Part shown: piece by piece, positions 1 through 6,166 of the stretch
Layout: each line of letters begins with the position of its first letter
How positions within the stretch are numbered: position 1 is the stretch's first letter
Source of the DNA: Ignavibacteriales bacterium
GTDB lineage: Bacteria; Bacteroidota; Ignavibacteria; Ignavibacteriales; Ignavibacteriaceae
Assembly: GCA_003538625.1 (NCBI GenBank)
Contig: DPRR01000034.1
Coordinates: forward strand, 1 to 17,912
DNA: 17,912 bases
Reading direction: 5' to 3'
Position numbers and translations under genes: made by a program
The notes under the pieces: generated by a model
What the model was told of the DNA's origin: nothing
What the model saw: the letters and a program-made list of their open reading frames with translations, nothing else
Database searches by the model: none

Positions 1-23
1 GGGTTCGATTCCCGGTGGGACTA
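1..23 (+). tRNA. 3' end of a tRNA gene (5' part lies outside the window)
   Basis: The first bases read as a tRNA T-arm: T-loop TTCGATT at 4-10, 3' side of the T-stem CCCGG at 11-15, acceptor 3' strand TGGGACT at 16-22 and discriminator A at 23. No CCA is encoded. The matching 5' acceptor strand would be about AGTCCCA, but the anticodon lies outside the window, so the isotype cannot be given. This end serves as the integration target: its last 12 bases plus one more are repeated at 12878-12890. Confidence 0.85.
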
Positions 24-24
24 C
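12..24 (+). repeat. left attachment site core (tRNA 3' end)
   Basis: The 13 bases CCGGTGGGACTAC are identical at 12-24 and 12878-12890, in the same orientation, and identity stops on both sides. The left copy belongs to the tRNA gene. With a tyrosine integrase near the other copy, this is the expected footprint of site-specific integration into a tRNA 3' end. The tRNA stays functional at the left. Confidence 0.8.
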
Positions 25-36
25 TATCAAAAACAT

Positions 37-70
37 AAAACGCTGTAAATAAAACATTTACAGCGTTTTT
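37..70 (+). terminator. rho-independent terminator after the tRNA
   Basis: A perfect 14-bp stem (37-50 pairing with 56-69) with a 5-base loop AAAAC is followed by a T-rich run through 76. It lies 14 bases after the tRNA end and would stop tRNA transcription before the island. The A-tract on the 5' side makes it able to act on both strands. Confidence 0.85.
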
Positions 71-78
71 ATTTTTAG

Positions 79-102
79 TGGTGTCAAATATGGTGTCAAA
101 TA
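79..102 (+). repeat. tandem 12-bp doublet, candidate integrase arm site (left end)
   Basis: TGGTGTCAAATA occurs twice back to back (79-90 and 91-102), 55 bases inside the left core. The same doublet, with one spacer base changed (G for A), lies at 12727-12749 inside the right end. Lambda-type integrases bind arm sites on both sides of the core; paired identical doublets inside both ends fit that role. Binding itself is inferred. Confidence 0.55.
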
Positions 103-492
103 TTTTTATATTAAATTGAGTTAATTTGAATTCATTATACATTAATATTATTGGTGCTTCATTTCCAAATCTACAACAAAGATTTTTCAAATTTAAACCA
201 GACAAGCCTTCGGTTGCAAAAGACTACGGCATAAAGCCATTCATTCCAAAATCGGAAAAGTTGTCTTTCCCTACCCACAAACCCCATTTCTACAATATTT
301 AATCTCCGTGAACTACGATTAAAAATTTTAGAAATCGCTCACAACAATTCCAATTTTTCCATTCATTTTTTATTCCGTTTCCTTTTGCAATCTGGTTTAA
401 ATTTAAAAGAAGGTGTTTACGATTTGGAAAAGATAAAGTTTGGTCAATTTCAATGAATACTTATAAAAATCCAACAGGACTAAAAATTAAAG
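103..492. other. gene-free stretch inside the left island end
   Basis: No ORF with a credible start is present in these 390 bases. Two plus-strand open stretches in different frames (about 118-300, reading ...KPDKPSVAKDYGIKPFIPK..., and about 285-455, ending ...LKEGVYDLEKIKFGQFQ) have somewhat protein-like composition. They may be the worn remains of a gene, but neither has a start codon context nor a recognised domain. No clear terminator for the minus-strand gene ending at 493 is seen. Confidence 0.4.
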
Positions 493-1179
493 CTATTCCA
501 ATTTACCAAAAGAGTATGGAGTTCCACTTTCACTAAGTTTATCAAACAAATCATTAAATATCTCGTCATTCAGTTTCCATCGTTTTGCAATAATTCTTCC
601 TAAGTAAAAATCAATATAATCAGGTAATACAGGATAAATCTCTTTCGCTTTTCTGCAGAATAAAATATAAGTAGAATCATAATACTCATTTTCAATATCA
701 TATGCATTTTTAAGTAGGAGTTTATTATGTAACCATTTCATAGATTTCTCATTTTGCAAGGGTAAATGTTTTGAAAAATCATAAATAGCTTTTCCCATGT
801 TAATATGCTTTTGTAAATCATGGATATTTGCCAGATAACGGTCTGAATATGGTTTGGACAAAAAATAATAAAGATTTTTATTGATAATTATGTTTTCATT
901 TCTAAATGTAACTGCTCTCTTATCGCTTATAATGTAACTGATTGCTAAGTTTTCTGTTTTTAAAAATGTGCAGTTTTTCGCCCATTTGTATTTTTTGTTT
1001 TCAATTAGATTTCCATCATTTTCACAATAGACAAGTACCATATTAATCTTTCTATTAGCAAACCTTCTAATTAAACTCTTTAAAGGCTCGTCATTTAATT
1101 TCGGCAAAGCCAATATCAAGAATTCTTTTGCCTGCAATCCAATATTTTCAATGATTTTGTAAATATTTTGTGTTTTCAT
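493..1179 (-). CDS. hypothetical protein, possibly a degenerate phospholipase-D-like fold
   Basis: The 228-aa soluble protein has an ATG start at 1179 and is not recognised with certainty. Residues ~20-110 alternate a segment like SLIRRFANRKINMVLVY with a short strand pair ending in YIISDKRAVTFRNENII. This recalls the order of elements around the second half of phospholipase-D-like domains, where an HKD motif would normally sit. No HxK(x)4D is present, so catalysis is doubtful. Residues 125-228 are helical and charged. No signal peptide or membrane segment is visible. It is the last gene of the leftward run; a gene remnant with its stop at 1185 lies 5 bases upstream, so the two were probably co-transcribed. 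Confidence 0.6.
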   Translation of the reverse strand: MKTQNIYKIIENIGLQAKEFLILALPKLNDEPLKSLIRRFANRKINMVLVYCENDGNLIENKKYKWAKNCTFLKTENLAISYIISDKRAVTFRNENIIINKNLYYFLSKPYSDRYLANIHDLQKHINMGKAIYDFSKHLPLQNEKSMKWLHNKLLLKNAYDIENEYYDSTYILFCRKAKEIYPVLPDYIDFYLGRIIAKRWKLNDEIFNDLFDKLSESGTPYSFGKLE

Positions 1180-1184
1180 TTTTA

Positions 1185-1382
1185 TTATACATTTTCAAAA
1201 AACTGAACAGCAAAATCACAGAAATCAATAATCACATCCTTCTCTAAATCAAATTCTTTGCGTCTTTCCAGATATTTTTTTGAAGTTGGACTAATTTCGT
1301 TTCCTTGATTTAATTCATTATAAGTAATACTGAACCTATAACACAAATTAAATATAGAAAGGAAAGTTCTAGCTTATCATCA
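1185..1382 (-). pseudogene. remnant of a gene 3' end, start lost and probably frameshifted
   Basis: Read on the minus strand, codons from about 1373 to the TAA at 1185-1187 give a protein-like tail (…SITYNELNQG…YLERRKEFDLEKDV…DFCDFAVQFFENV) with no ATG. Just upstream, another frame gives VDDKLELSF, which would join smoothly to LSIFNLCYRF if one base were gained or lost near 1355. This frame overlaps the end of the neighbouring protease gene. I read this as the residual C-terminus of a decayed gene. A short gene starting at a TTG near 1343 is the alternative. Confidence 0.45.
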
Positions 1383-1383
1383 A

Positions 1384-2928
1384 CTACAAATTTTCAATAA
1401 GAAATTTATAATAGTTATTTCCAGCTCCGTATTGAAATAATATTTTAAATAAATCCTGATTAATGATAAGGTGTTTTTTTAGTTCCGATTGTATATCTTT
1501 TGGCAAGAATGATATCAAATCTTTTCCAATCATACCTGTCACCACATCTGTCGCATCAAAAGTAAACTCAAGTATCAAATATTCACCTATTGAACATTTT
1601 GCAATCCACAAATATTTTGGTAGGTTCCTCTTTAATCGAGAGAGTTTAACTTCATTGCTAAGATCTGAATTTTTAATAAACTTTTTATAGCGTTCACTAT
1701 ATTCAATTTTTATATCCCAAACCAGATCAGAGATAATGTTATTATCAAAAAAAGTTGTTAAAATTGCATCCAAGCCAAGTACAATAACTTCAATATCTTC
1801 GTAAGAAATCCTTATTTTTGGAAATAAAGGCACTATTATATTGTTAATATAAGTTGGCAATAACTGAGAATGAAAAATCGTCCAAGGAGTTTTAATTTCT
1901 ATTTCACCTTCAAATTCAATCCTTACAAAAGGTCCCCATTGATCATCATGCACATAGACTTTTTCAATATTTTCTGACAACCATGAAATTTCATTTTTTG
2001 GTACAATTATCTTTTGTTTCTTTTGTTTAAAGCCTGAAACTGTAATCGCATGCAGTCCATAATTATTATCATTTGGTACACTTATTATAACGATTATCGG
2101 AATCCCAATTGGAGAATATGCATTCAATATTTTTTTGAAATACGAATTTGAAATAAATTCCTTAACTAATCTGCCCTTTTTATCGAATTCCTTGTAATCC
2201 GGTTGCTTAACTTCTGTTACCAATCCTGAATTCAAAATGGCCTGACATATTTGCAATATATCTAATCCTTTATTTGGGAAAAGTCTACTTCCATCAGCTG
2301 ATATTCGTCCAGCATCTTGAGTAATCTGGCTTGGTGATTTAAGAATAGTATGAAAATCAATAGAAGCTTTATTTAACATGGTCCAAATAGCAGTAGTTGC
2401 ACATGCAGCCAAAACGCTATCTTGCTCTTGGAAAGCTAGAGAATCAAACTCAATCTCATTACCATAGAAGTTTATTTTGTATTTTCTAACTCCCCAAAAT
2501 TTTCTATCCTCATAGTCTATGCCATTTTTGTATGTTCTTAAAACCGAATATCCAATTATTTTTAAAGGGATTGGTTTAACAACAATAAATCCCATATAAT
2601 GCTTCCAAAAGTTCTTATTTTTATATTCATCTTTAAGAACTATGTCTTTAAATTCTTCGTTGGTAAAAGTACCTTTAAAAAAGTGCACCCTTTTACAAAA
2701 TTTAGGATAATGCTCAAAACATAAAGAATAATATGATGTATAGTCATCAAGATAATCCTTGCTAACATATTCCTCCTCAATGACAATAGTCTTTATGTCA
2801 ATGTCTTTGCTTTCAAAATAATCCTTTAAATAAATAAAATGATTTTTTGATTCAATTACTTCCGGAGGAGTATACTTATTGGATAATGCTTCGGCAAGGT
2901 TGTTTCTGGAGTAAGGTTTTACTTGCAA
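1384..2928 (-). CDS. predicted C39/papain-like cysteine protease (TTG start)
   Basis: The 514-aa protein has a central domain (about residues 160-335) with the order expected of C39/papain-fold enzymes: QEQDSVLAACATTAIW, giving Gln167 or Gln169 as oxyanion residue and Cys176 as nucleophile at a helix start; GLHAITVSGF with His293 opening a strand; and VYVHDDQWG with Asp328/Asp329 as third member. The first 150 residues and the last 180 are unrecognised and contain no signal peptide or membrane helix, so it should be cytoplasmic. There is no ATG near the 5' end; the only usable start is TTG at 2928. An in-frame TAA (2941-2943) lies four codons before it, and a 58-aa ORF in the same frame precedes that stop. 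The gene may therefore be the larger part of a 577-codon gene split by a nonsense change. Substrate and role are unknown; protease effectors occur in several phage-defence systems. Confidence 0.6.
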   Translation of the reverse strand: MQVKPYSRNNLAEALSNKYTPPEVIESKNHFIYLKDYFESKDIDIKTIVIEEEYVSKDYLDDYTSYYSLCFEHYPKFCKRVHFFKGTFTNEEFKDIVLKDEYKNKNFWKHYMGFIVVKPIPLKIIGYSVLRTYKNGIDYEDRKFWGVRKYKINFYGNEIEFDSLAFQEQDSVLAACATTAIWTMLNKASIDFHTILKSPSQITQDAGRISADGSRLFPNKGLDILQICQAILNSGLVTEVKQPDYKEFDKKGRLVKEFISNSYFKKILNAYSPIGIPIIVIISVPNDNNYGLHAITVSGFKQKKQKIIVPKNEISWLSENIEKVYVHDDQWGPFVRIEFEGEIEIKTPWTIFHSQLLPTYINNIIVPLFPKIRISYEDIEVIVLGLDAILTTFFDNNIISDLVWDIKIEYSERYKKFIKNSDLSNEVKLSRLKRNLPKYLWIAKCSIGEYLILEFTFDATDVVTGMIGKDLISFLPKDIQSELKKHLIINQDLFKILFQYGAGNNYYKFLIENL

Positions 2929-2940
2929 GTCTAAAATTTT

Positions 2941-3117
2941 TTAAAATTTCACAACTCGCTTAAGTTTATCCTTGTCTAAATCCTTGAGTTTGATTACTTC
3001 TGATTGTTTACGAATAGTTGCACTTACCAACATCATTGCAACATTTGCATCAACAACTCTAGCACCAATAATGCCAGAATCTCCATTTAATATTTGAGAA
3101 GCGTTTACTCTTGTCAT
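2941..3117 (-). CDS. 58-aa small protein, or 5' part of the protease gene before an in-frame stop
   Basis: From ATG at 3117 the minus strand encodes MTRVNASQILNGDSG…KRVVKF, ending with TAA at 2941-2943. It has a good promoter 57 bases upstream. It ends 12 bases before the TTG of the protease gene and lies in the same reading frame. Only the TAA and four sense codons (K I L D) separate the two coding stretches. Two readings are possible: a separate small partner peptide made from the same transcript, or the true N-terminus of a longer protease now broken by one nonsense codon. The composition is normal coding-like, with a basic C-terminal half. No family is recognised. Confidence 0.5.
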   Translation of the reverse strand: MTRVNASQILNGDSGIIGARVVDANVAMMLVSATIRKQSEVIKLKDLDKDKLKRVVKF

Positions 3118-3173
3118 GATGTTCTGTGGTTTTAATTTCTTTAAAATTACAACTTTTTAGTTATAACGGACTG

Positions 3174-3206
3174 CAAAAGTAGTATATTTTTTCACTTTTG
3201 AATGTT
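3174..3206 (-). promoter_or_regulatory. Bacteroidota-type promoter for the small ORF/protease unit
   Basis: On the minus strand 3181-3174 reads TACTTTTG, a match to the Bacteroidota -7 element TAnnTTTG, followed by CAGTCCG, a typical start-site context. The -33 position falls around 3200-3206, where no clean TTTG is seen. Transcription would begin near 3167, about 50 bases before the ATG at 3117. Confidence 0.6.
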
Positions 3207-3238
3207 AATAACTATTATATTTTAATGTTAATAACATT
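3201..3238. promoter_or_regulatory. repeated palindromic operator-like sites over the -33 region
   Basis: AATGTTAATAAC occurs at 3201-3212 and again at 3224-3235, a 23-base (about two-turn) spacing. The second copy extends to AATGTTA-A-TAACATT (3224-3238), a perfect 7-1-7 palindrome. Both sit over and just upstream of the predicted -33 element of the promoter at 3174. Phased copies at this place suggest a dimeric regulator; which protein binds is unknown. Confidence 0.4.
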
Positions 3239-3390
3239 TTTTACAAAAATATATATACCATAAATTAAAATACTAATTATCAGCTACTAACAAAAGAATC
3301 AACATAGCCTAATAGTTGATAACCAAATAGACTATATATTAATAGTAATAACAAATCTTATTATAGTATTGTTCTTTAAATATTATTTAA
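3239..3390. other. AT-rich intergenic stretch after the membrane-protein gene
   Basis: About 150 very AT-rich bases separate the stop of the membrane-protein gene from the operator region. No ORF or convincing terminator is present; only a weak imperfect hairpin (around 3340-3375) is seen. The stretch separates two transcription units, since a new promoter starts just downstream. Confidence 0.4.
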
Positions 3391-4137
3391 TTAGTCTTTG
3401 TTTTCATTCTCTGTGGTTCCTTTCCCTCCTTTATTATTCTCTTTGATGGTGGTGGTGGTAGTGGTGGTGGTGTCAATTTTGTTTCTTTCTTTCTCATATT
3501 TTATATCATTTAGATTTTGAACTTTAATAGACTCTATTTTATCATTTAACTCTCCAAAATTTTCTATTTTAACATTGTGAATTTCATTAGTATTTTTAGA
3601 ATAATTAAAAAGAAAAGGCACTGAGCAAATAATTATTGAAATAATAGTGCCAAATATAAATTGTTTTGCAATATGAAGATATTTCGACTTCCTGTCATTA
3701 TTCTTAATATGTGTGTCAATATATTCGGACAACATATCAATAAGCTGTTTTTCATAAAGGATATCTGGGGTAATATTATTCTCTAAAAGATTTTTATTTA
3801 CCTCATAGTATTTCTCCAGATTCTGATATTGTTCACTTAGTTCCTTGGCATAAGGCAAATAATCATAAGCATATCCTTTAAATAAATTGTTATACGATTT
3901 GAATAAATAAAAAATTGAAATAATCCATAATATTAATGAAAGAATTAAAAACACAACAAATAAATAAATTATCCAATTATTTACTTTATTAGAAAAATTA
4001 AACTCTTTAAATAAAAAGAATATCATTACAAAAAACGCTGTTAAGATTCCAATAGGAATATTTAAAGAATCATTTAAAGAATTTTTCCTTTCATTCTCTT
4101 GATTGTACCAATCAATTAAAAATTCAAGTCTACTCAT
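3391..4137 (-). CDS. three-helix membrane protein with poly-Thr tail
   Basis: The 248-aa protein begins with a short amphipathic segment (LEFLIDWYNQENERKNSL). Predicted membrane helices follow at about 27-44, 54-79 and 158-178. Between helices 2 and 3 lies a soluble, helix-rich loop of ~75 residues rich in Tyr, Glu and Lys. The tail after residue 180 is hydrophilic and carries eight Thr in a row (223-230), then a Lys/Asn/Gly/Glu-rich end. No signal peptide cleavage site is seen. The layout recalls SLATT-type membrane effectors associated with nucleotide-signalling defence, but that match is topological only. It follows the glycosylase gene by about 87 bases on the same strand and could be the last member of that operon. 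Confidence 0.65.
   Translation of the reverse strand: MSRLEFLIDWYNQENERKNSLNDSLNIPIGILTAFFVMIFFLFKEFNFSNKVNNWIIYLFVVFLILSLILWIISIFYLFKSYNNLFKGYAYDYLPYAKELSEQYQNLEKYYEVNKNLLENNITPDILYEKQLIDMLSEYIDTHIKNNDRKSKYLHIAKQFIFGTIISIIICSVPFLFNYSKNTNEIHNVKIENFGELNDKIESIKVQNLNDIKYEKERNKIDTTTTTTTTIKENNKGGKGTTENENKD
3448..3471 (+). repeat. GGT trinucleotide repeat within the membrane-protein gene
   Basis: Eight triplets, GGT x4, AGT, GGT x3 on the plus strand, encode Thr223-230 on the minus strand. Slippage in units of three would change the number of Thr without breaking the frame. Confidence 0.85.
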
Positions 4138-4224
4138 GATCTAACAATTTTTAAATGTTGATTAACTGAATTTATCTGAGTTTTCATGAAGTTAAAGATT
4201 TAAAATATTTAATGGTTTTATTTA

Positions 4225-4866
4225 TTAGTTAATTCTTGTTTCACTTTTTAAAGCATATTTAAAATTCTCAATCCTTTTCCCATAAGTTTCAGCAACCCTA
4301 AAAGTTTTAATATGAAGAGAAGGAGAGTAACTAAATTCACAATCTTTAATTTTGGCTTTGAAAAATTTCATTTCATTCCCTAAAGCTGATTGCATCGTAC
4401 TTCCAATTTCATTTGAATTGTCAAACATTGAAGAAAAATAACGATGAGCTGGTTCTCCAAAAGATAAAATTAGATTTGGTCGAAAATATAAAACTTCTTG
4501 TTCCAGATAATTCTTGCAGTTTTCAAAATAAGGTTTTAGAAAATGCTTGCCTCCGTAGGTTGAAGGAGGTTTTGGAAATGTACATTTTACAACATTTGTT
4601 GCATAAATTGTAAAGTTGTTGAAAATCTCTTTCCCAAAAAGATTTTCCAACCATCTTCTTAATTGCCCGTTTGGTTCATCAAGCATTAAAACTTGTTTTA
4701 CCCTCTCCTTTTCAACAAAAATCGTAGGGTCTTGACCGATAAGCATTAATCTATAATCATTTCCTTGTTGATAAAATGGTTCAACATTTAACGCAACCAT
4801 TTTTTCCAAGCAATCATTTGAACTGATACATTTATTACAAGTTTGTGGATATCCATTTTCTTTCAT
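4225..4866 (-). CDS. uracil-DNA-glycosylase-superfamily protein with Fe-S cysteines (family 4-like)
   Basis: Counting from the ATG at 4866 (213 aa; a TTG three codons upstream is the alternative), the protein shows the family 4/5 UDG plan. There is an N-terminal C-x2-C (Cys10, Cys13); the first active-site motif LIGQDPT (44-48 within it, with Asp46 where family 1 enzymes have the catalytic Asp of GQDPYH); NVVKC with Cys95; Cys117 in the segment ENCKNYLEQ; the core strand/turn LILSFGEPAH (132-141); and SPSLH near 181-185 replacing the usual HPS-type third motif. Cys10, 13, 95 and 117 would hold a 4Fe-4S cluster. It should flip out and excise a base from DNA; the altered first and third motifs suggest a substrate other than plain uracil. 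It lies 24 bases after a PD-(D/E)XK nuclease gene on the same strand. DNA glycosylases of this superfamily are known in antiphage defence, where they act on modified phage bases; that role is inferred here. Confidence 0.75.
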   Translation of the reverse strand: MKENGYPQTCNKCISSNDCLEKMVALNVEPFYQQGNDYRLMLIGQDPTIFVEKERVKQVLMLDEPNGQLRRWLENLFGKEIFNNFTIYATNVVKCTFPKPPSTYGGKHFLKPYFENCKNYLEQEVLYFRPNLILSFGEPAHRYFSSMFDNSNEIGSTMQSALGNEMKFFKAKIKDCEFSYSPSLHIKTFRVAETYGKRIENFKYALKSETRIN

Positions 4867-4890
4867 GTCTTTCAATTCTATAAATCATTT

Positions 4891-5568
4891 TTACTTAATA
4901 GGTCTATCGATTGAGTAAATATCAACATCGAATTTTCTGTTTTTAATTGTTTCTATAATTCCTCTTGCAGTTGGATTTAAAAATCCGCTGACATATAAAA
5001 AACAAGGTAAAATCACTTTTTTATATTTTTTAACTCTAATTCTTTTTAGTTTTGAAGGCATTAACTCATGCACCAGACCAATAAAACTTGCAACCAACTC
5101 AGCAAAAGCGGACATATGCTTAACTTCGCCAAAAGAGATTAGCCAATCATTCGGTATTGATTCATCTGATTTGAAATAGGATAAATCTTCATCCTTAATT
5201 ATTGAAATGTCACAACATATATTTGCATTAAAATCTCTTTCTTTTTTTTCCGAATATGTTGATATTCTTAATTGGTGTCTAATTTGATATGAAAGATGCC
5301 TTTTTCTTACAATTACATATGTGTATTTATTTGGAGCACCTCTCGTAGAATATTTTAGCCTGAATATTTCCTTTCCTTCAACTTTAGGATTCTTGACCAA
5401 GACTGAAAAACCATCATTCTTAAATTTGTCAATCACTTTAGCAAGGATATAAGCTTCAAATGTTTGATTGACGGATGAACCAAAACTGTAAAGTTTCGCC
5501 TTTTCGTTTTTAAAAAAAACTTTTAAGCTTTCTTTGGTTTCTTTCTGATTAAATAAATATTCAGCCAT
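4891..5568 (-). CDS. predicted PD-(D/E)XK nuclease
   Basis: The 225-aa protein has the restriction-endonuclease-fold order: Glu38 in a first helix (QTFEAYILAKVIDKF); a basic segment RHQLRIST (97-104); Asp120 in CCDISII; and the E-x-K motif ISFGEVKHMS with Glu148 and Lys150, followed by a long helix (FAELVASFIGLVHEL). The last ~50 residues are strand-rich. No membrane segment is visible. Its ATG overlaps the stop of the upstream 150-aa gene by one base (TAATG, 5566-5570), so the two are translationally coupled. The glycosylase gene follows closely, which points to a shared job: making or widening breaks at bases removed by the glycosylase, or cutting DNA on a signal. Family assignment is by motif order only. 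Confidence 0.6.
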   Translation of the reverse strand: MAEYLFNQKETKESLKVFFKNEKAKLYSFGSSVNQTFEAYILAKVIDKFKNDGFSVLVKNPKVEGKEIFRLKYSTRGAPNKYTYVIVRKRHLSYQIRHQLRISTYSEKKERDFNANICCDISIIKDEDLSYFKSDESIPNDWLISFGEVKHMSAFAELVASFIGLVHELMPSKLKRIRVKKYKKVILPCFLYVSGFLNPTARGIIETIKNRKFDVDIYSIDRPIK

Positions 5569-6020
5569 TATTTTTTTCTATCAATAAATGGTCTATATCT
5601 TTCTATTATATCCTTTGAATAATTCGACTTCTTAATTAGCTTGACTAATTTTTCATCTTCAATAGTATCTAAAAGCTTCTGCGCTAAGTTATCACCATTC
5701 ATTACATTTTCATTTCTTCCTTTAAAGACCTGACTACCAATCTGAAACTCATCAATATCGAGAGATTTTAAAGTATCTACAGCCTTTATTGCTGCATTAG
5801 TACCCTCTTTGAAAAATTTTATTAAAAGGAATATAAAAACAATATATGAAGCTTCATTTATTATTTTTCTAAGTCGATTTATTTCCTTTTTTCTTTCTAA
5901 TTGAGTTGGAATTTTTTTTAACCACACATTTAATTCATTGCCAGGAAAAAAATAACTCCATGTATAATTATTTAAAGATGAAAGCCTTTGATTAATAAAT
6001 TTTGGCGCTTCTGGTATCAT
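5568..6020 (-). CDS. hypothetical small protein coupled to the nuclease
   Basis: The 150-aa basic protein has ATG at 6020. Its N-terminal ~45 residues are aromatic-rich (NNYTWSYFFPGNELNVW). A hydrophobic stretch at about residues 57-70 (ASYIVFIFLLIKFF) is too short to be a sure membrane helix. A charged helical half follows, ending in ERYRPFIDRKK. No family is recognised. It is the first gene of the cassette and is translationally coupled to the PD-(D/E)XK nuclease by a one-base TAATG overlap, so the two products probably form a complex or act as regulator and enzyme. The 146 bases upstream, to the DUF4062 gene, show no clear promoter. Confidence 0.65.
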   Translation of the reverse strand: MIPEAPKFINQRLSSLNNYTWSYFFPGNELNVWLKKIPTQLERKKEINRLRKIINEASYIVFIFLLIKFFKEGTNAAIKAVDTLKSLDIDEFQIGSQVFKGRNENVMNGDNLAQKLLDTIEDEKLVKLIKKSNYSKDIIERYRPFIDRKK

Positions 6021-6166
6021 TAATTTTTATTTAGATTCGTTTGTCAGTAATTTTTAATACTAATATTATTAACTTCTGTCGTAAAATCAATTGCTTAGTC
6101 CATATCCATTTAACCAACATGATGAAATAAGTTCCTTGTAGCTTGAACATATTAATATTCGCTAAT

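Noticed and set aside
79..102. Start of a CRISPR array or iteron cluster
   Set aside because: Only two units of 12 bases without spacers, repeated once more at the other island end; fits integrase arm sites better than CRISPR or a replication origin.
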